From JBGPRB01 sp964422155 (GTDB lineage: Bacteria; Chloroflexota; Dehalococcoidia; Dehalococcoidales; RBG-16-60-22), in the NCBI GenBank assembly GCA_964422155.1, contig CAYQZZ010000098.1, forward strand, positions 1 through 5,554: a DNA stretch of 5,554 nucleotides, in the 5' to 3' direction. The notes below the pieces were generated by a model. The model searched no databases, was not told where the DNA came from, and was given only the letters and a program-made list of their open reading frames with translations. The position numbers and the translations under genes are program-made. The stretch's first letter is position 1, and each line of letters opens with the position of its first letter. This document shows positions 1-5,554 of the stretch, piece by piece.

Positions 1-1398
1 GCCGTAGCTCATACCGGCAGCTGGCACCTGGACGTCCGTCGCGATGAACTCTTGTGGTCAGATGAGACCCACCGCATCTTCGGCGTACCGGAGGGAACGC
101 CCATGACTTACGAGACCTTCCTCTCCAGCGTTCACCCGGAGGACAGGGAATACGTTGACCGGGAGTGGACGGCGGCTCTCCGCGGCGAGCCGTACGACAT
201 CGAGCACCGCATCATTGTAGGTAACGAAGTAAAGTGGGTCCGCGAGAGAGCGGAGCTGGAGTTCGATTCCCAGGGACAGCTTACGGGCGGATTCGGCACC
301 GTGCAGGACATCACGGAACGCAAGATGGCGGAAAATGAGCTAAGGGTCAAGGATTTTGCCGTTGCCTCAGCTATCAGCGGCCTTGCCATCGCGGACCTGG
401 ACGGTAGGGTGACTTACGCTAACCTGGCCTGTCGCCGAATGTGGGACTATGAAAAAGAAGAGGAGATACTGGGTAAACACGCCACCGTCTTCTTTGACAA
501 TAGAAAAGAGGCAGATGCGGTGTTGAAGGCAATTTTGGAGGAGGGGGCGTGGCAGGGCGAAATTAAAGCAAAGAGAAAAGATGGCACGATATTTGATGTG
601 CTGGTCTCGGCAAACTTAGTTGCCGATGCTGATGACGAACCTATCTGCATGATGGCTTCTTTTGTCGACATTACCGAACGTAAAAAAGTCGAGCAGCTAA
701 AAGATGAGTTTATCGGTCTCACCTCGCACGAATTACGCACGCCATTAACGGTAATCAGCGGCTGCCTGAGTACCGTGCTTACGGAGTGGGACCGCCTGCC
801 AGTGGGCGAGGCGCAGCAACTCCTCAAGGAAGCCATCCTGGAATGTGAGTCTTTATCACACCTGGTAGAAAACCTGCTGGAGCTATCGCGGTTCCAGGCT
901 CAAGAACTGACCCTCTATGCAGAACCGACCGACGTTAAAAACCTGGTTAGAGAGACAATTAATAAAATAAAGAGGCAGGCACCTTCACATAAATTCGTTA
1001 CTTTTTTCCCCGACGGGCCTTTATCAATAAATGCCGACCAATTGAGAGTTGAGCGCATCCTGTATAACCTGCTCGACAACGCCACCAAGTATTCTCCGGC
1101 GGGAAGCCGTATCAGAGTCTCCGCCACATCAGAGCCGGAACGACTGGTCATAAGCGTCAGCGACAAAGGCAGAGGCATATCTCTCGACGAGCAATCCAGG
1201 TTATTCAGCCCGTTCCAGCGGCTGGAGAATAACAGGCCCGACCGGGTCAGGGGGGCCGGACTGGGACTGATGGTCTGCCGGAGACTGGTGGAAGCTCATG
1301 GCGGGGAAATCTGGATAAGTTCCAGACAGGGTAAAGGTTCGACGTTCTTTTTCTCACTGCCTTATAAAGAGGGCTTAGAACCCGTTCACGACGGTTAA
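1..1398 (+). CDS. PAS-PAS sensor histidine kinase, 5' partial
   Basis: C-terminal 465 residues of a sensor kinase that autophosphorylates on His and passes the phosphate to a response regulator not present here. The reading frame is open from base 1: the residues before the first TTG/ATG (HTGSWHLDV) are the normal start of a PAS_3-type fold, so the true start lies outside the window. Fragment order: PAS 1 with PAC about 4-107, PAS 2 with PAC about 117-227 (both end in DITERK), HisKA about 233-300 with SHELRTP and phosphoacceptor His243 (727-729), then HATPase_c with N box NLLDNATKY (Asn360), G1 DKGRG (388-392), F box LFSPFQRL (401-408) and G2 GAGLGL (418-423). All catalytic boxes are intact. 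No membrane segment is seen in the visible part, so a soluble kinase is plausible, but the missing N-terminus could hold one. No receiver domain follows. The PAS ligand is unknown. Family assignment is firm; the signal and partner are not knowable from this window. Confidence 0.95.
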   Translation, partial: AVAHTGSWHLDVRRDELLWSDETHRIFGVPEGTPMTYETFLSSVHPEDREYVDREWTAALRGEPYDIEHRIIVGNEVKWVRERAELEFDSQGQLTGGFGTVQDITERKMAENELRVKDFAVASAISGLAIADLDGRVTYANLACRRMWDYEKEEEILGKHATVFFDNRKEADAVLKAILEEGAWQGEIKAKRKDGTIFDVLVSANLVADADDEPICMMASFVDITERKKVEQLKDEFIGLTSHELRTPLTVISGCLSTVLTEWDRLPVGEAQQLLKEAILECESLSHLVENLLELSRFQAQELTLYAEPTDVKNLVRETINKIKRQAPSHKFVTFFPDGPLSINADQLRVERILYNLLDNATKYSPAGSRIRVSATSEPERLVISVSDKGRGISLDEQSRLFSPFQRLENNRPDRVRGAGLGLMVCRRLVEAHGGEIWISSRQGKGSTFFFSLPYKEGLEPVHDG

Positions 1399-1403
1399 AT
1401 AAT

Positions 1404-1408
1404 GGGAG
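1404..1408 (+). promoter_or_regulatory. Shine-Dalgarno for the 1414 ORF
   Basis: GGGAG lies 5 bases before ATG 1414. It supports that start rather than the in-frame ATG at 1402, which would overlap the ribosome site itself. A retained ribosome site suggests the short ORF was once a real gene start. Confidence 0.5.
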
Positions 1409-1413
1409 TAACC

Positions 1414-1518
1414 ATGCAGACTATTGACCTCGGTGGTGAATGGACTCTCCGGCAATCGGGTAAGAAGGAACTAAACAAAGCCACTGTACCGGGCAACGAC
1501 TTCGTATCCACAGCCTGA
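1414..1518 (+). pseudogene. Truncated N-terminus of a GH2 beta-mannosidase-like gene
   Basis: A 34-codon ORF ending at TGA 1516-1518. Its residues (MQTIDLGGEWTLRQ, then KATVPGNDF) match what I recall of the start of the GH2 sugar-binding domain in beta-mannosidases: a short strand with I-x-L-x-G-x-W, a variable loop, then A-x-VPG. Full-length enzymes run to roughly 800 residues or more, so only about the first 25-30 positions remain. After VPG the match fades and a stop follows; I see no continuation in the other frames before the next gene. Most likely this is the stub of a gene whose body was deleted, with the break somewhere around 1490-1518. The alternative is an unrelated short peptide or leader ORF translated ahead of the oxidoreductase. 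The similarity was judged by eye, hence the moderate confidence. Confidence 0.45.
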
Positions 1519-1547
1519 TTGATACGTATAAATAATCAAACTATATT
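1519..1547 (+). promoter_or_regulatory. Sigma-70-like promoter for the oxidoreductase gene
   Basis: TTGATA (1519-1524) and TATATT (1542-1547) are separated by exactly 17 bases in an AT-rich gap, one base after the stop of the short ORF. Transcription would begin near 1553-1556, giving a leader of about 15 bases that carries the ribosome site. The spacer begins within a perfect 8-base palindrome, ATACGTAT (1522-1529), which overlaps the -35 edge and could be part of an operator. The promoter match is good by eye; regulator binding is speculation. Confidence 0.55.
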
Positions 1548-1555
1548 TAATAAAC

Positions 1556-1563
1556 AGGGAGGT
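1556..1563 (+). promoter_or_regulatory. Strong Shine-Dalgarno fixing the start at 1569
   Basis: AGGGAGGT sits 5 bases before ATG 1569. An earlier ATG at 1564-1566 touches the ribosome site and is out of frame, so 1569 is the start. Confidence 0.8.
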
Positions 1564-1568
1564 ATGCT

Positions 1569-3146
1569 ATGTCCGAAAAGAATGGTGAATTCATCAGGGA
1601 GGCAGCGCGTAATATCCCGGTATATAAAAAAGTAGATGTGGTGGTAGCCGGCAGCGGTTCGGCCGGGCTGGCGGCTGCCGTGTGCGCCGCGAGAAACGGC
1701 GCCGACGTGCTGCTCGTCGAACGCAACTCTTTCCTGGGCGGGCAGGCTTCAGCATCATATCAAGTCTGGTTCGGCGGCGCCACGGATATCCTGACCGGTT
1801 TTTCCAAGGAATTCGCACAAAGACTGGATGATATCGGCGCGGCGAAACTACTCGAACGTTACCGAACGCAAACCGCCGCCACTGGTATTATCCCGCTTTC
1901 CTACCACATTTCCATCGACCCGGAAGAGTGGAAGAACATAGCTTCTGATATGGTGGAAGAATCGGGCGCTAAAATGCTGACCAATACCCTGGTGGTTGAC
2001 GCCATCGTGAAAAATAAGGAAATCAAGGGAATTATCATCGAAAACAAGTCCGGACGGCAGGCAATCCTGGCCGATGTGGTCATCGACGCTACCGGGGATG
2101 CCGATATTGCCGCCAGAGCCGGAGTGCCTATCGACAAAGTGCCGAAAAGCGGCTATCTGATGGCTATGGTAATGCTGTTCCGCGTGGGAGGCATCGACTA
2201 TAAAAAGATAGCGGACTACGCGCGGGAGCACCCCGATGACTTTATGCCCGGCTCGGGCGTGCCTCCCGGCGATTTCGACGGAAAAAACATGGCATCGATA
2301 CAGGGCATGGGGGGATGGTTCTCACTGGTAAAGAAAGCCAAAGAGAAGGGCGACCTACCTAAAGACTGGCAGAGCGGGTGGGGCAGGGAAAGCTTTAACC
2401 TGGCGGGCGTTTCTCCCTCAGCCATCAAACGCGGCATCGGGTACTTCGACATGATTCACGTGTTCAAACGATTTCCCTGGAATGCGGAGGATGTCTGCCA
2501 GGCCGAGCTCGAAGGAAGGAAACGCGTACGAACATTCGTGAAATTCTTAAAGACCGTGCCCGGATTCGAATCGTCTTTCCTCATCGATATTCCCCATAGC
2601 ATCGGATTGCAGGATTCCCGACGCATCATCGGAGACTATGTTTTAACAAGAAAAGATATCTCCGAAGGGAGAACTTCCGATGATGATATCTGTCTCATCA
2701 CAATTACCTGGCCGGATATATCCGTCTCCGAAGATGAAGGCTGGATAATGCATCCATCGGACGGCAGCCAGGGAGATAAGGCTTACCAGCGCCAGGTCAG
2801 CAACATCTCTTATTTACAGACCATCTTCGGTGTCCCGTACCGATGCCTGATTCCCAAAAACATCGACAGGCTACTCGTGGCCGGGCAGACTATTTCTATG
2901 ACCTACATGGCCCACGAACCCGGGCCGTGCCGCGGCATGGTCCCCTGCATGCACTGGGGACAGGCGGCCGGCACTGCCGCAGCTATCGCGGTAAAGCAGG
3001 GAGTATCCCCCAGAAAGATAGATATTCCTATCCTCAGGAAGACGCTCGAAAAGCAGGGTGTAAACCTTCGCAAAGACGCCATAGACCTCTCGGAAGTGAG
3101 GAAGAATATTGAACGCCGAGGTGCTAAAATAAGCCGGGTAGTCTGA
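1569..3146 (+). CDS. FAD-dependent oxidoreductase (FAD_oxidored family)
   Basis: A 525-residue flavoprotein, probably cytoplasmic: no signal peptide or membrane segment is seen. The N-terminal Rossmann motif is clear: VVVAGSGSAG with G28-x-G30-x-x-G33, the acidic ribose-binding residue at E51 (LLVER) and a conserved LGGQAS loop at 56-61. A central substrate-domain region (about 150-400) is followed by the second FAD-contacting region: RLLVAGQTIS near 435-443 and GMVPCMHWGQAAGTAAAI at 456-473, characteristic of the FAD_oxidored/fumarate-reductase-like group. The length is normal and the protein looks intact. Cys460 in the C-terminal motif aligns with a Cys that I recall as common in this group. 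Members carry out dehydrogenation or reduction of organic acids and other small molecules, and the substrate cannot be deduced. It is the first gene after the promoter at 1519 and is followed after 48 bp by the amidohydrolase, with no terminator between them, so co-transcription is likely. The family is firm; the reaction is not. Confidence 0.9.
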   Translation: MSEKNGEFIREAARNIPVYKKVDVVVAGSGSAGLAAAVCAARNGADVLLVERNSFLGGQASASYQVWFGGATDILTGFSKEFAQRLDDIGAAKLLERYRTQTAATGIIPLSYHISIDPEEWKNIASDMVEESGAKMLTNTLVVDAIVKNKEIKGIIIENKSGRQAILADVVIDATGDADIAARAGVPIDKVPKSGYLMAMVMLFRVGGIDYKKIADYAREHPDDFMPGSGVPPGDFDGKNMASIQGMGGWFSLVKKAKEKGDLPKDWQSGWGRESFNLAGVSPSAIKRGIGYFDMIHVFKRFPWNAEDVCQAELEGRKRVRTFVKFLKTVPGFESSFLIDIPHSIGLQDSRRIIGDYVLTRKDISEGRTSDDDICLITITWPDISVSEDEGWIMHPSDGSQGDKAYQRQVSNISYLQTIFGVPYRCLIPKNIDRLLVAGQTISMTYMAHEPGPCRGMVPCMHWGQAAGTAAAIAVKQGVSPRKIDIPILRKTLEKQGVNLRKDAIDLSEVRKNIERRGAKISRVV

Positions 3147-3194
3147 GCATCCATAATGTATACCAACAAATAAAAAAAGAGAAGGAGAAATAAT

Positions 3195-4199
3195 ATGAAA
3201 CAGCCGTACTCACTCAAGATAGATGCCTATGCCCACATCGTCCCACCCAAATATGGAGAAGCGCTCCATAAGGTAGCCCCGGAAATGTACGAACGTCAGA
3301 TTCTTCCCAGTCCGCCGCTGTATGACCTTGACCGCCGCTTCCGTATCATGGACAAATATGAGCCTATCAGGCAGGTATTAACGCTGGGACGGGTTCCCGT
3401 CGAACATGTTGCCGGACCGGCCAAAGCGGCCGACCTGGCGAAGCGGGCCAATGACGAAATGGCCGAACTGGTCGTCAAATATCCGGATAGATTCGTCGCG
3501 GCTCTGGCAACCCTCGCCATGAATAATATGAACGCGGCATTGAAAGAGGCAGATAGGGCAATAAAGGACTTAAAGTTCAAAGGGGTCTATCTACACACGC
3601 CGGTAGATGAAAAGCCTCTCGACGCACCGGAGTTTTTACCTCTATACGAAAAGATGGCAGAGTATGACCTTCCCATCGTCATTCACCCGATGAGAAAGGT
3701 CGACCACCCGGACTATCTTACGGAAAAAACGTCCAGGTACAATATGTTCAGTCTCTTCGGCTGGCCTTATGACACTACGTCCGCCATGGCACGCCTGGTG
3801 TTCAGCGGCATCATGGAAAAATACCCCAACCTGAAAATTGTTACGCACCACCTTGGCGGCATGGTGCCTTTCTACGCGGAAAGGATACGGCAGTTTACGC
3901 AGGTAATGCGTATCGGAGAAGAAAAGCCAGTGTTGAAAAAAGACGCCATCGATTATTTCCGCATGTTCTATGCCGATACCGCCATTTACGGCAATCCCAC
4001 GGCGTTAAAGTGCGGCCATGAGTTCTTCGGCCCTGACCACGTACTGTTCGGCATCGATTTCCCTCTCGGTGATACCGAGCACGGCGACAGGAATTACCGG
4101 CAGACCATCAACGCTATAGAGCAAATGGATATTACCGAAGAAGATAGGAAAAAGATATACGAGGACAATGCCAGGAAACTGATGCGTTTGCCGATATGA
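3195..4199 (+). CDS. Amidohydrolase-2 family protein (ACMSD/gamma-RSD-like TIM barrel)
   Basis: A 334-residue metal-dependent TIM-barrel protein of the amidohydrolase-2 group, which includes decarboxylases (ACMSD, gamma-resorcylate decarboxylase) and hydrolases. GGAG at 3184-3187, 7 bases before ATG 3195, supports the start. The visible metal and active-site positions follow the family order: strand 1 DAYAH with His14, strand 5 VIHP with His164, THHLGG with His218/His219, and FGIDFPLG with Asp288. The spacing closely matches what I recall for gamma-resorcylate decarboxylase ligands (10, 164, 218, 287). The usual first ligand of H-x-H (Glu in gamma-RSD) is Tyr12 here, so metal binding may use fewer or different ligands. 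The C-terminus (YEDNARKLMRL) is the typical family ending. No signal peptide is seen. The context, directly after a flavoprotein, fits a catabolic step on an organic acid: decarboxylation or C-C/C-N hydrolysis. Which one cannot be told from sequence. Confidence 0.88.
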   Translation: MKQPYSLKIDAYAHIVPPKYGEALHKVAPEMYERQILPSPPLYDLDRRFRIMDKYEPIRQVLTLGRVPVEHVAGPAKAADLAKRANDEMAELVVKYPDRFVAALATLAMNNMNAALKEADRAIKDLKFKGVYLHTPVDEKPLDAPEFLPLYEKMAEYDLPIVIHPMRKVDHPDYLTEKTSRYNMFSLFGWPYDTTSAMARLVFSGIMEKYPNLKIVTHHLGGMVPFYAERIRQFTQVMRIGEEKPVLKKDAIDYFRMFYADTAIYGNPTALKCGHEFFGPDHVLFGIDFPLGDTEHGDRNYRQTINAIEQMDITEEDRKKIYEDNARKLMRLPI

Positions 4200-4226
4200 T
4201 GCTTCAAATGATAGGTTTTTAACAAT

Positions 4227-4253
4227 GTCATTCTGGCGCAGGCCAGAATCCAG
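4227..4253 (+). repeat. Left repeat unit, hairpin ATTCTGGC/GCCAGAAT
   Basis: The arms at 4230-4237 and 4242-4249 pair perfectly around the loop GCAG (4238-4241). Flanks GTC and CCAG complete the unit. Confidence 0.8.
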
Positions 4254-4274
4254 TCCCTCGCCTTATCCCAACCT

Positions 4275-4301
4275 CTGGATTCCAGCTTTCGCTGGAATGA
4301 C
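4275..4301 (-). repeat. Right repeat unit, hairpin ATTCCAGC/GCTGGAAT
   Basis: The arms at 4279-4286 and 4291-4298 pair perfectly around the loop TTTC (4287-4290). This unit is the reverse orientation of the left one and differs from it at paired stem positions. Confidence 0.8.
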
Positions 4302-4307
4302 GTTTTT
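4279..4307 (+). terminator. Possible weak terminator after the amidohydrolase gene
   Basis: The right-hand hairpin (8-bp stem) is followed, after GACG, by TTTTT at 4303-4307. The T run is short and offset from the stem by four bases, so termination would be weak or partial. If real, it would reduce read-through from the amidohydrolase into the cupin gene. It may simply be a by-product of the repeat. Confidence 0.25.
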
Positions 4308-4374
4308 GGGAGGGCTGGAGTGATAACAAACCATTGCTAAACACTATCAAATATCGGAAAGAAGGGAGAAATCA

Positions 4375-4863
4375 ATGGCAAAATCTAAATATGAAAAATA
4401 CGTAGTGAGGAAACCAGCCATTATTAAAGCAGACTATTCTGAAGAGGTGCCCAAGACGGAAAAGATACCATTGAGGACGCCGGTGGACACAGGGCCCATG
4501 GTGATATTCTCCAAGAGCTTTGTTCCTGAAGCCAATTCAATCGTTGAGTACGGTATTGTATCGGGGGACATGACTATCGGGGATGGCAGTTTCGTTAGCA
4601 AACATAAGCATGACTACGAGGAAATTTTTATGTTCCTGGGGACGGACCCCAAAGACCCCAGGGACCTGGGGGCGGAGGTCGAGTTCTGGATAGGGGAGGG
4701 GAAAGACCAGGAAAAAATAGTATTCACTACATCATCGAGCATCTACGTACCGCCGGGTTTAGCTCACTTTCCTCAAATCTGGAGGAATGTTAGAAGGCCC
4801 GTCTTCACCGTTGTTATTATGCCTACTACGGGAAAAAAGGTTTTAAAACCGGCATCTAAATAA
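4375..4863 (+). CDS. Small single-domain cupin protein
   Basis: A 162-residue protein, probably cytoplasmic, with a single beta-barrel cupin domain about 55-150. Cupin motif 1 is complete: G71, five residues, H77-x-H79, E83, then G89. Motif 2 is VPPGLAHFP with P127-G128 and H131, so a full 3-His/1-Glu metal site is present. An insert after motif 1 (GTDPKDPRDLGAEVEFW) is a block I recognise from a conserved uncharacterised cupin group in anaerobic and environmental bacteria. AGGGAG (4363-4368), 6 bases before ATG 4375, supports the start. The first 50 residues are Lys-rich and precede the barrel. The gene lies 175 bp after the amidohydrolase on the same strand, with the inverted repeat between. 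I see no convincing promoter of its own, so it may depend on read-through. The role could be an isomerase, a small dioxygenase-like enzyme or a ligand-binding accessory; I cannot choose. Confidence 0.85.
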   Translation: MAKSKYEKYVVRKPAIIKADYSEEVPKTEKIPLRTPVDTGPMVIFSKSFVPEANSIVEYGIVSGDMTIGDGSFVSKHKHDYEEIFMFLGTDPKDPRDLGAEVEFWIGEGKDQEKIVFTTSSSIYVPPGLAHFPQIWRNVRRPVFTVVIMPTTGKKVLKPASK

Positions 4864-4942
4864 AGAAGAATGAAGTAGAGAAGAATTAATCATAGAATGC
4901 CGAATCGATAGGGTAATTTGACATAATATAACGATTACTATT
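4864..4942. other. Convergent intergenic gap, no clear terminator
   Basis: This AT-rich gap separates the ends of the cupin and the minus-strand kinase. I looked for a GC-rich hairpin with a T run on either strand and found none, so the two transcripts may overlap at their ends or stop by a factor-dependent route. Confidence 0.5.
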
Positions 4943-5554
4943 CTAACCCGGCGCTTCTACAGTTATCGATGTCCCTCCTGCCAGAGCGGATTGTACCGTC
5001 AGCATCCCGCCGACAAGCTGGGCGCGTTCCTGCATTCCCACCAGTCCGAACTTGCCATGCTTGGCTAAATCGCCGACCTTCCCGGTGAGTATAAAGCCTT
5101 TGCCATTATCGCTGACCATGATTTTTGTTCTCGTATCACTGAAGTCGATAGTAATTTCGGCGTTGGTGGCACCTGAATGCCGCCAGACATTTCTCAGGGC
5201 TTCCTGAGTGACACGGAAGAGAGCTATCGCCACCTCCTCCGGCAGGCGGTGTTCCTTACCCACCATATTGACCCTGGTCGCTATACCGGAATACTTGGTG
5301 ACTTCCGAAGCCAGCCATTCCACCGCCGATAGCAAGCCCAGGCGGTCTAAAGCCGCCGGTCGCAGGTCCTGACTCAAACGACGCACCCCCTGCAGGACGC
5401 TATCCGTCCGCTTCCAGAGCTCCTCCAGACGCAGGCGGACTTCCTCAGATAGTCCCTTGCCATCGGAAGCCAGAGCGTCCAGCTGCCGTGAAAGAACTAT
5501 AAGGGCCTGGATGGTATCGTCGTGAAGCTCATGGGAAATACGCTTCCTCTCCTC
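4943..5554 (-). CDS. NarL/DegS-type sensor histidine kinase, 5' partial
   Basis: C-terminal 203 residues of a kinase read leftward, with stop TAG at 4943-4945. The frame stays open to the right edge. A GTG at 5384-5386 is in frame but internal: the 56 residues upstream of it form a proper HisKA_3 dimerisation segment, so the real start is outside the window. That segment carries RISHELHDDTIQAL with phosphoacceptor His11 of the fragment (5522-5524). HATPase_c follows with the N box QEALRNVWRHSGA (117-129, Asn122), G1 DNGKGF (149-154), G2 GKFGLVGMQERA (167-178) and the closing AGGTSITVEAPG. All boxes are intact. Such kinases normally pair with a NarL/FixJ-type response regulator, often adjacent; none is in view on this side. 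The sensor domain is missing. The gene converges on the cupin with 79 bp between stop codons. Confidence 0.93.
   Translation of the reverse strand, partial: EERKRISHELHDDTIQALIVLSRQLDALASDGKGLSEEVRLRLEELWKRTDSVLQGVRRLSQDLRPAALDRLGLLSAVEWLASEVTKYSGIATRVNMVGKEHRLPEEVAIALFRVTQEALRNVWRHSGATNAEITIDFSDTRTKIMVSDNGKGFILTGKVGDLAKHGKFGLVGMQERAQLVGGMLTVQSALAGGTSITVEAPG

Larger units (their letters stand above)
4227..4301. repeat. Composite inverted repeat with two nested hairpins
   Basis: Two 27-base units in opposite orientation are separated by 21 bases. Comparing one with the reverse complement of the other gives 21 of 27 identical bases; both outer ends (GTCATTC and GAATCCAG) are fully conserved. 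Each unit is itself a perfect 8-bp hairpin with a 4-base loop, and the whole element can also fold as one long hairpin. The shared layout, ATTC near one end and GAATCCAG at the other, resembles dispersed bacterial repeats such as neisserial dRS3, so this is probably a non-coding mobile or REP-like element. No target-site duplication is evident. It occupies the gap between the amidohydrolase and the cupin. Confidence 0.8.

Noticed and set aside
52..1398. TTG at 52 as the true start of the left kinase
   Set aside because: The 17 codons upstream are in frame and form the normal beginning of the PAS fold, so the gene continues beyond the window.
1402..1518. ATG at 1402 as the start of the short ORF
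   Set aside because: The ribosome site GGGAG overlaps this start; the ATG at 1414 is correctly spaced and matches the expected N-terminus better.
1848..2231. Long minus-strand ORF inside the oxidoreductase gene, with others like it in the kinase and amidohydrolase genes
   Set aside because: The translations show no recognisable motif and lie entirely opposite well-supported genes; they are frame shadows.
3147..3194. Possible terminator or promoter between the oxidoreductase and amidohydrolase genes
   Set aside because: The gap is A-rich with no hairpin and no paired -35/-10 boxes; only the ribosome site is visible.
4227..4301. Inverted repeats as a CRISPR array or transposon ends
   Set aside because: There are only two units, in opposite orientation, with a 21-base spacer and no transposase or cas gene; a REP/dRS3-like element fits better.
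4918..4944. Consensus -35 TTGACA (4918-4923) with TATTCT (4939-4944), pointing into the 3' end of the minus-strand kinase as a possible antisense promoter
   Set aside because: The spacing is only 15 bases, the -10 match is partial, and there is no ORF or RNA it would serve. A chance match in an AT-rich gap is more likely.
4943..5386. GTG at 5384-5386 as the true start of the minus-strand kinase
   Set aside because: It would remove the phosphoacceptor His region, which is intact and in frame up to the window edge.

Overview
The window looks like a piece of a mid-GC bacterial genome, probably an environmental anaerobe or subsurface lineage. The style of the genes (a flavoprotein, an amidohydrolase-2 protein and a small cupin next to soluble PAS kinases) recalls Dehalococcoidia/Chloroflexota or Desulfobacterota metagenome contigs. 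That placement is impressionistic: there is no rRNA, tRNA or other marker to test it.

Layout. Bases 1-1398 (+) encode the C-terminal 465 residues of a PAS-PAS-HisKA-HATPase sensor kinase that is open at the left edge. Fifteen bases later a 34-codon ORF (1414-1518) resembles the extreme N-terminus of a GH2 beta-mannosidase-type enzyme and looks like a gene remnant. A good sigma-70-like promoter (1519-1547) and a strong Shine-Dalgarno lead into three + strand metabolic genes. These are an FAD-dependent oxidoreductase (1569-3146), an amidohydrolase-2 (ACMSD/gamma-resorcylate decarboxylase-like) protein (3195-4199) and a small single-domain cupin (4375-4863). The gap between the amidohydrolase and the cupin holds a composite inverted repeat (4227-4301) made of two perfect hairpins. 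On the minus strand, converging on the cupin, is the C-terminal part of a NarL/DegS-type sensor kinase (4943-5554), open at the right edge.

How the genes may work together. The oxidoreductase and amidohydrolase are 48 bp apart and probably co-transcribed. The cupin may be a third member, or separately expressed because the repeat lies between them. Together they look like a small catabolic cassette for oxidising and then decarboxylating or hydrolysing a cyclic or aromatic-type organic acid. The substrate cannot be read from the sequence. The two kinases at the edges have no response regulator in view, and their link to the cassette is unknown.

No CRISPR array, transposase, phage gene, tRNA or rRNA is visible. 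No clearly new multi-gene system is evident. The most noteworthy items are the hairpin repeat with compensatory changes, the GH2 remnant, and the amidohydrolase in which Tyr occupies the usual first metal-ligand position.
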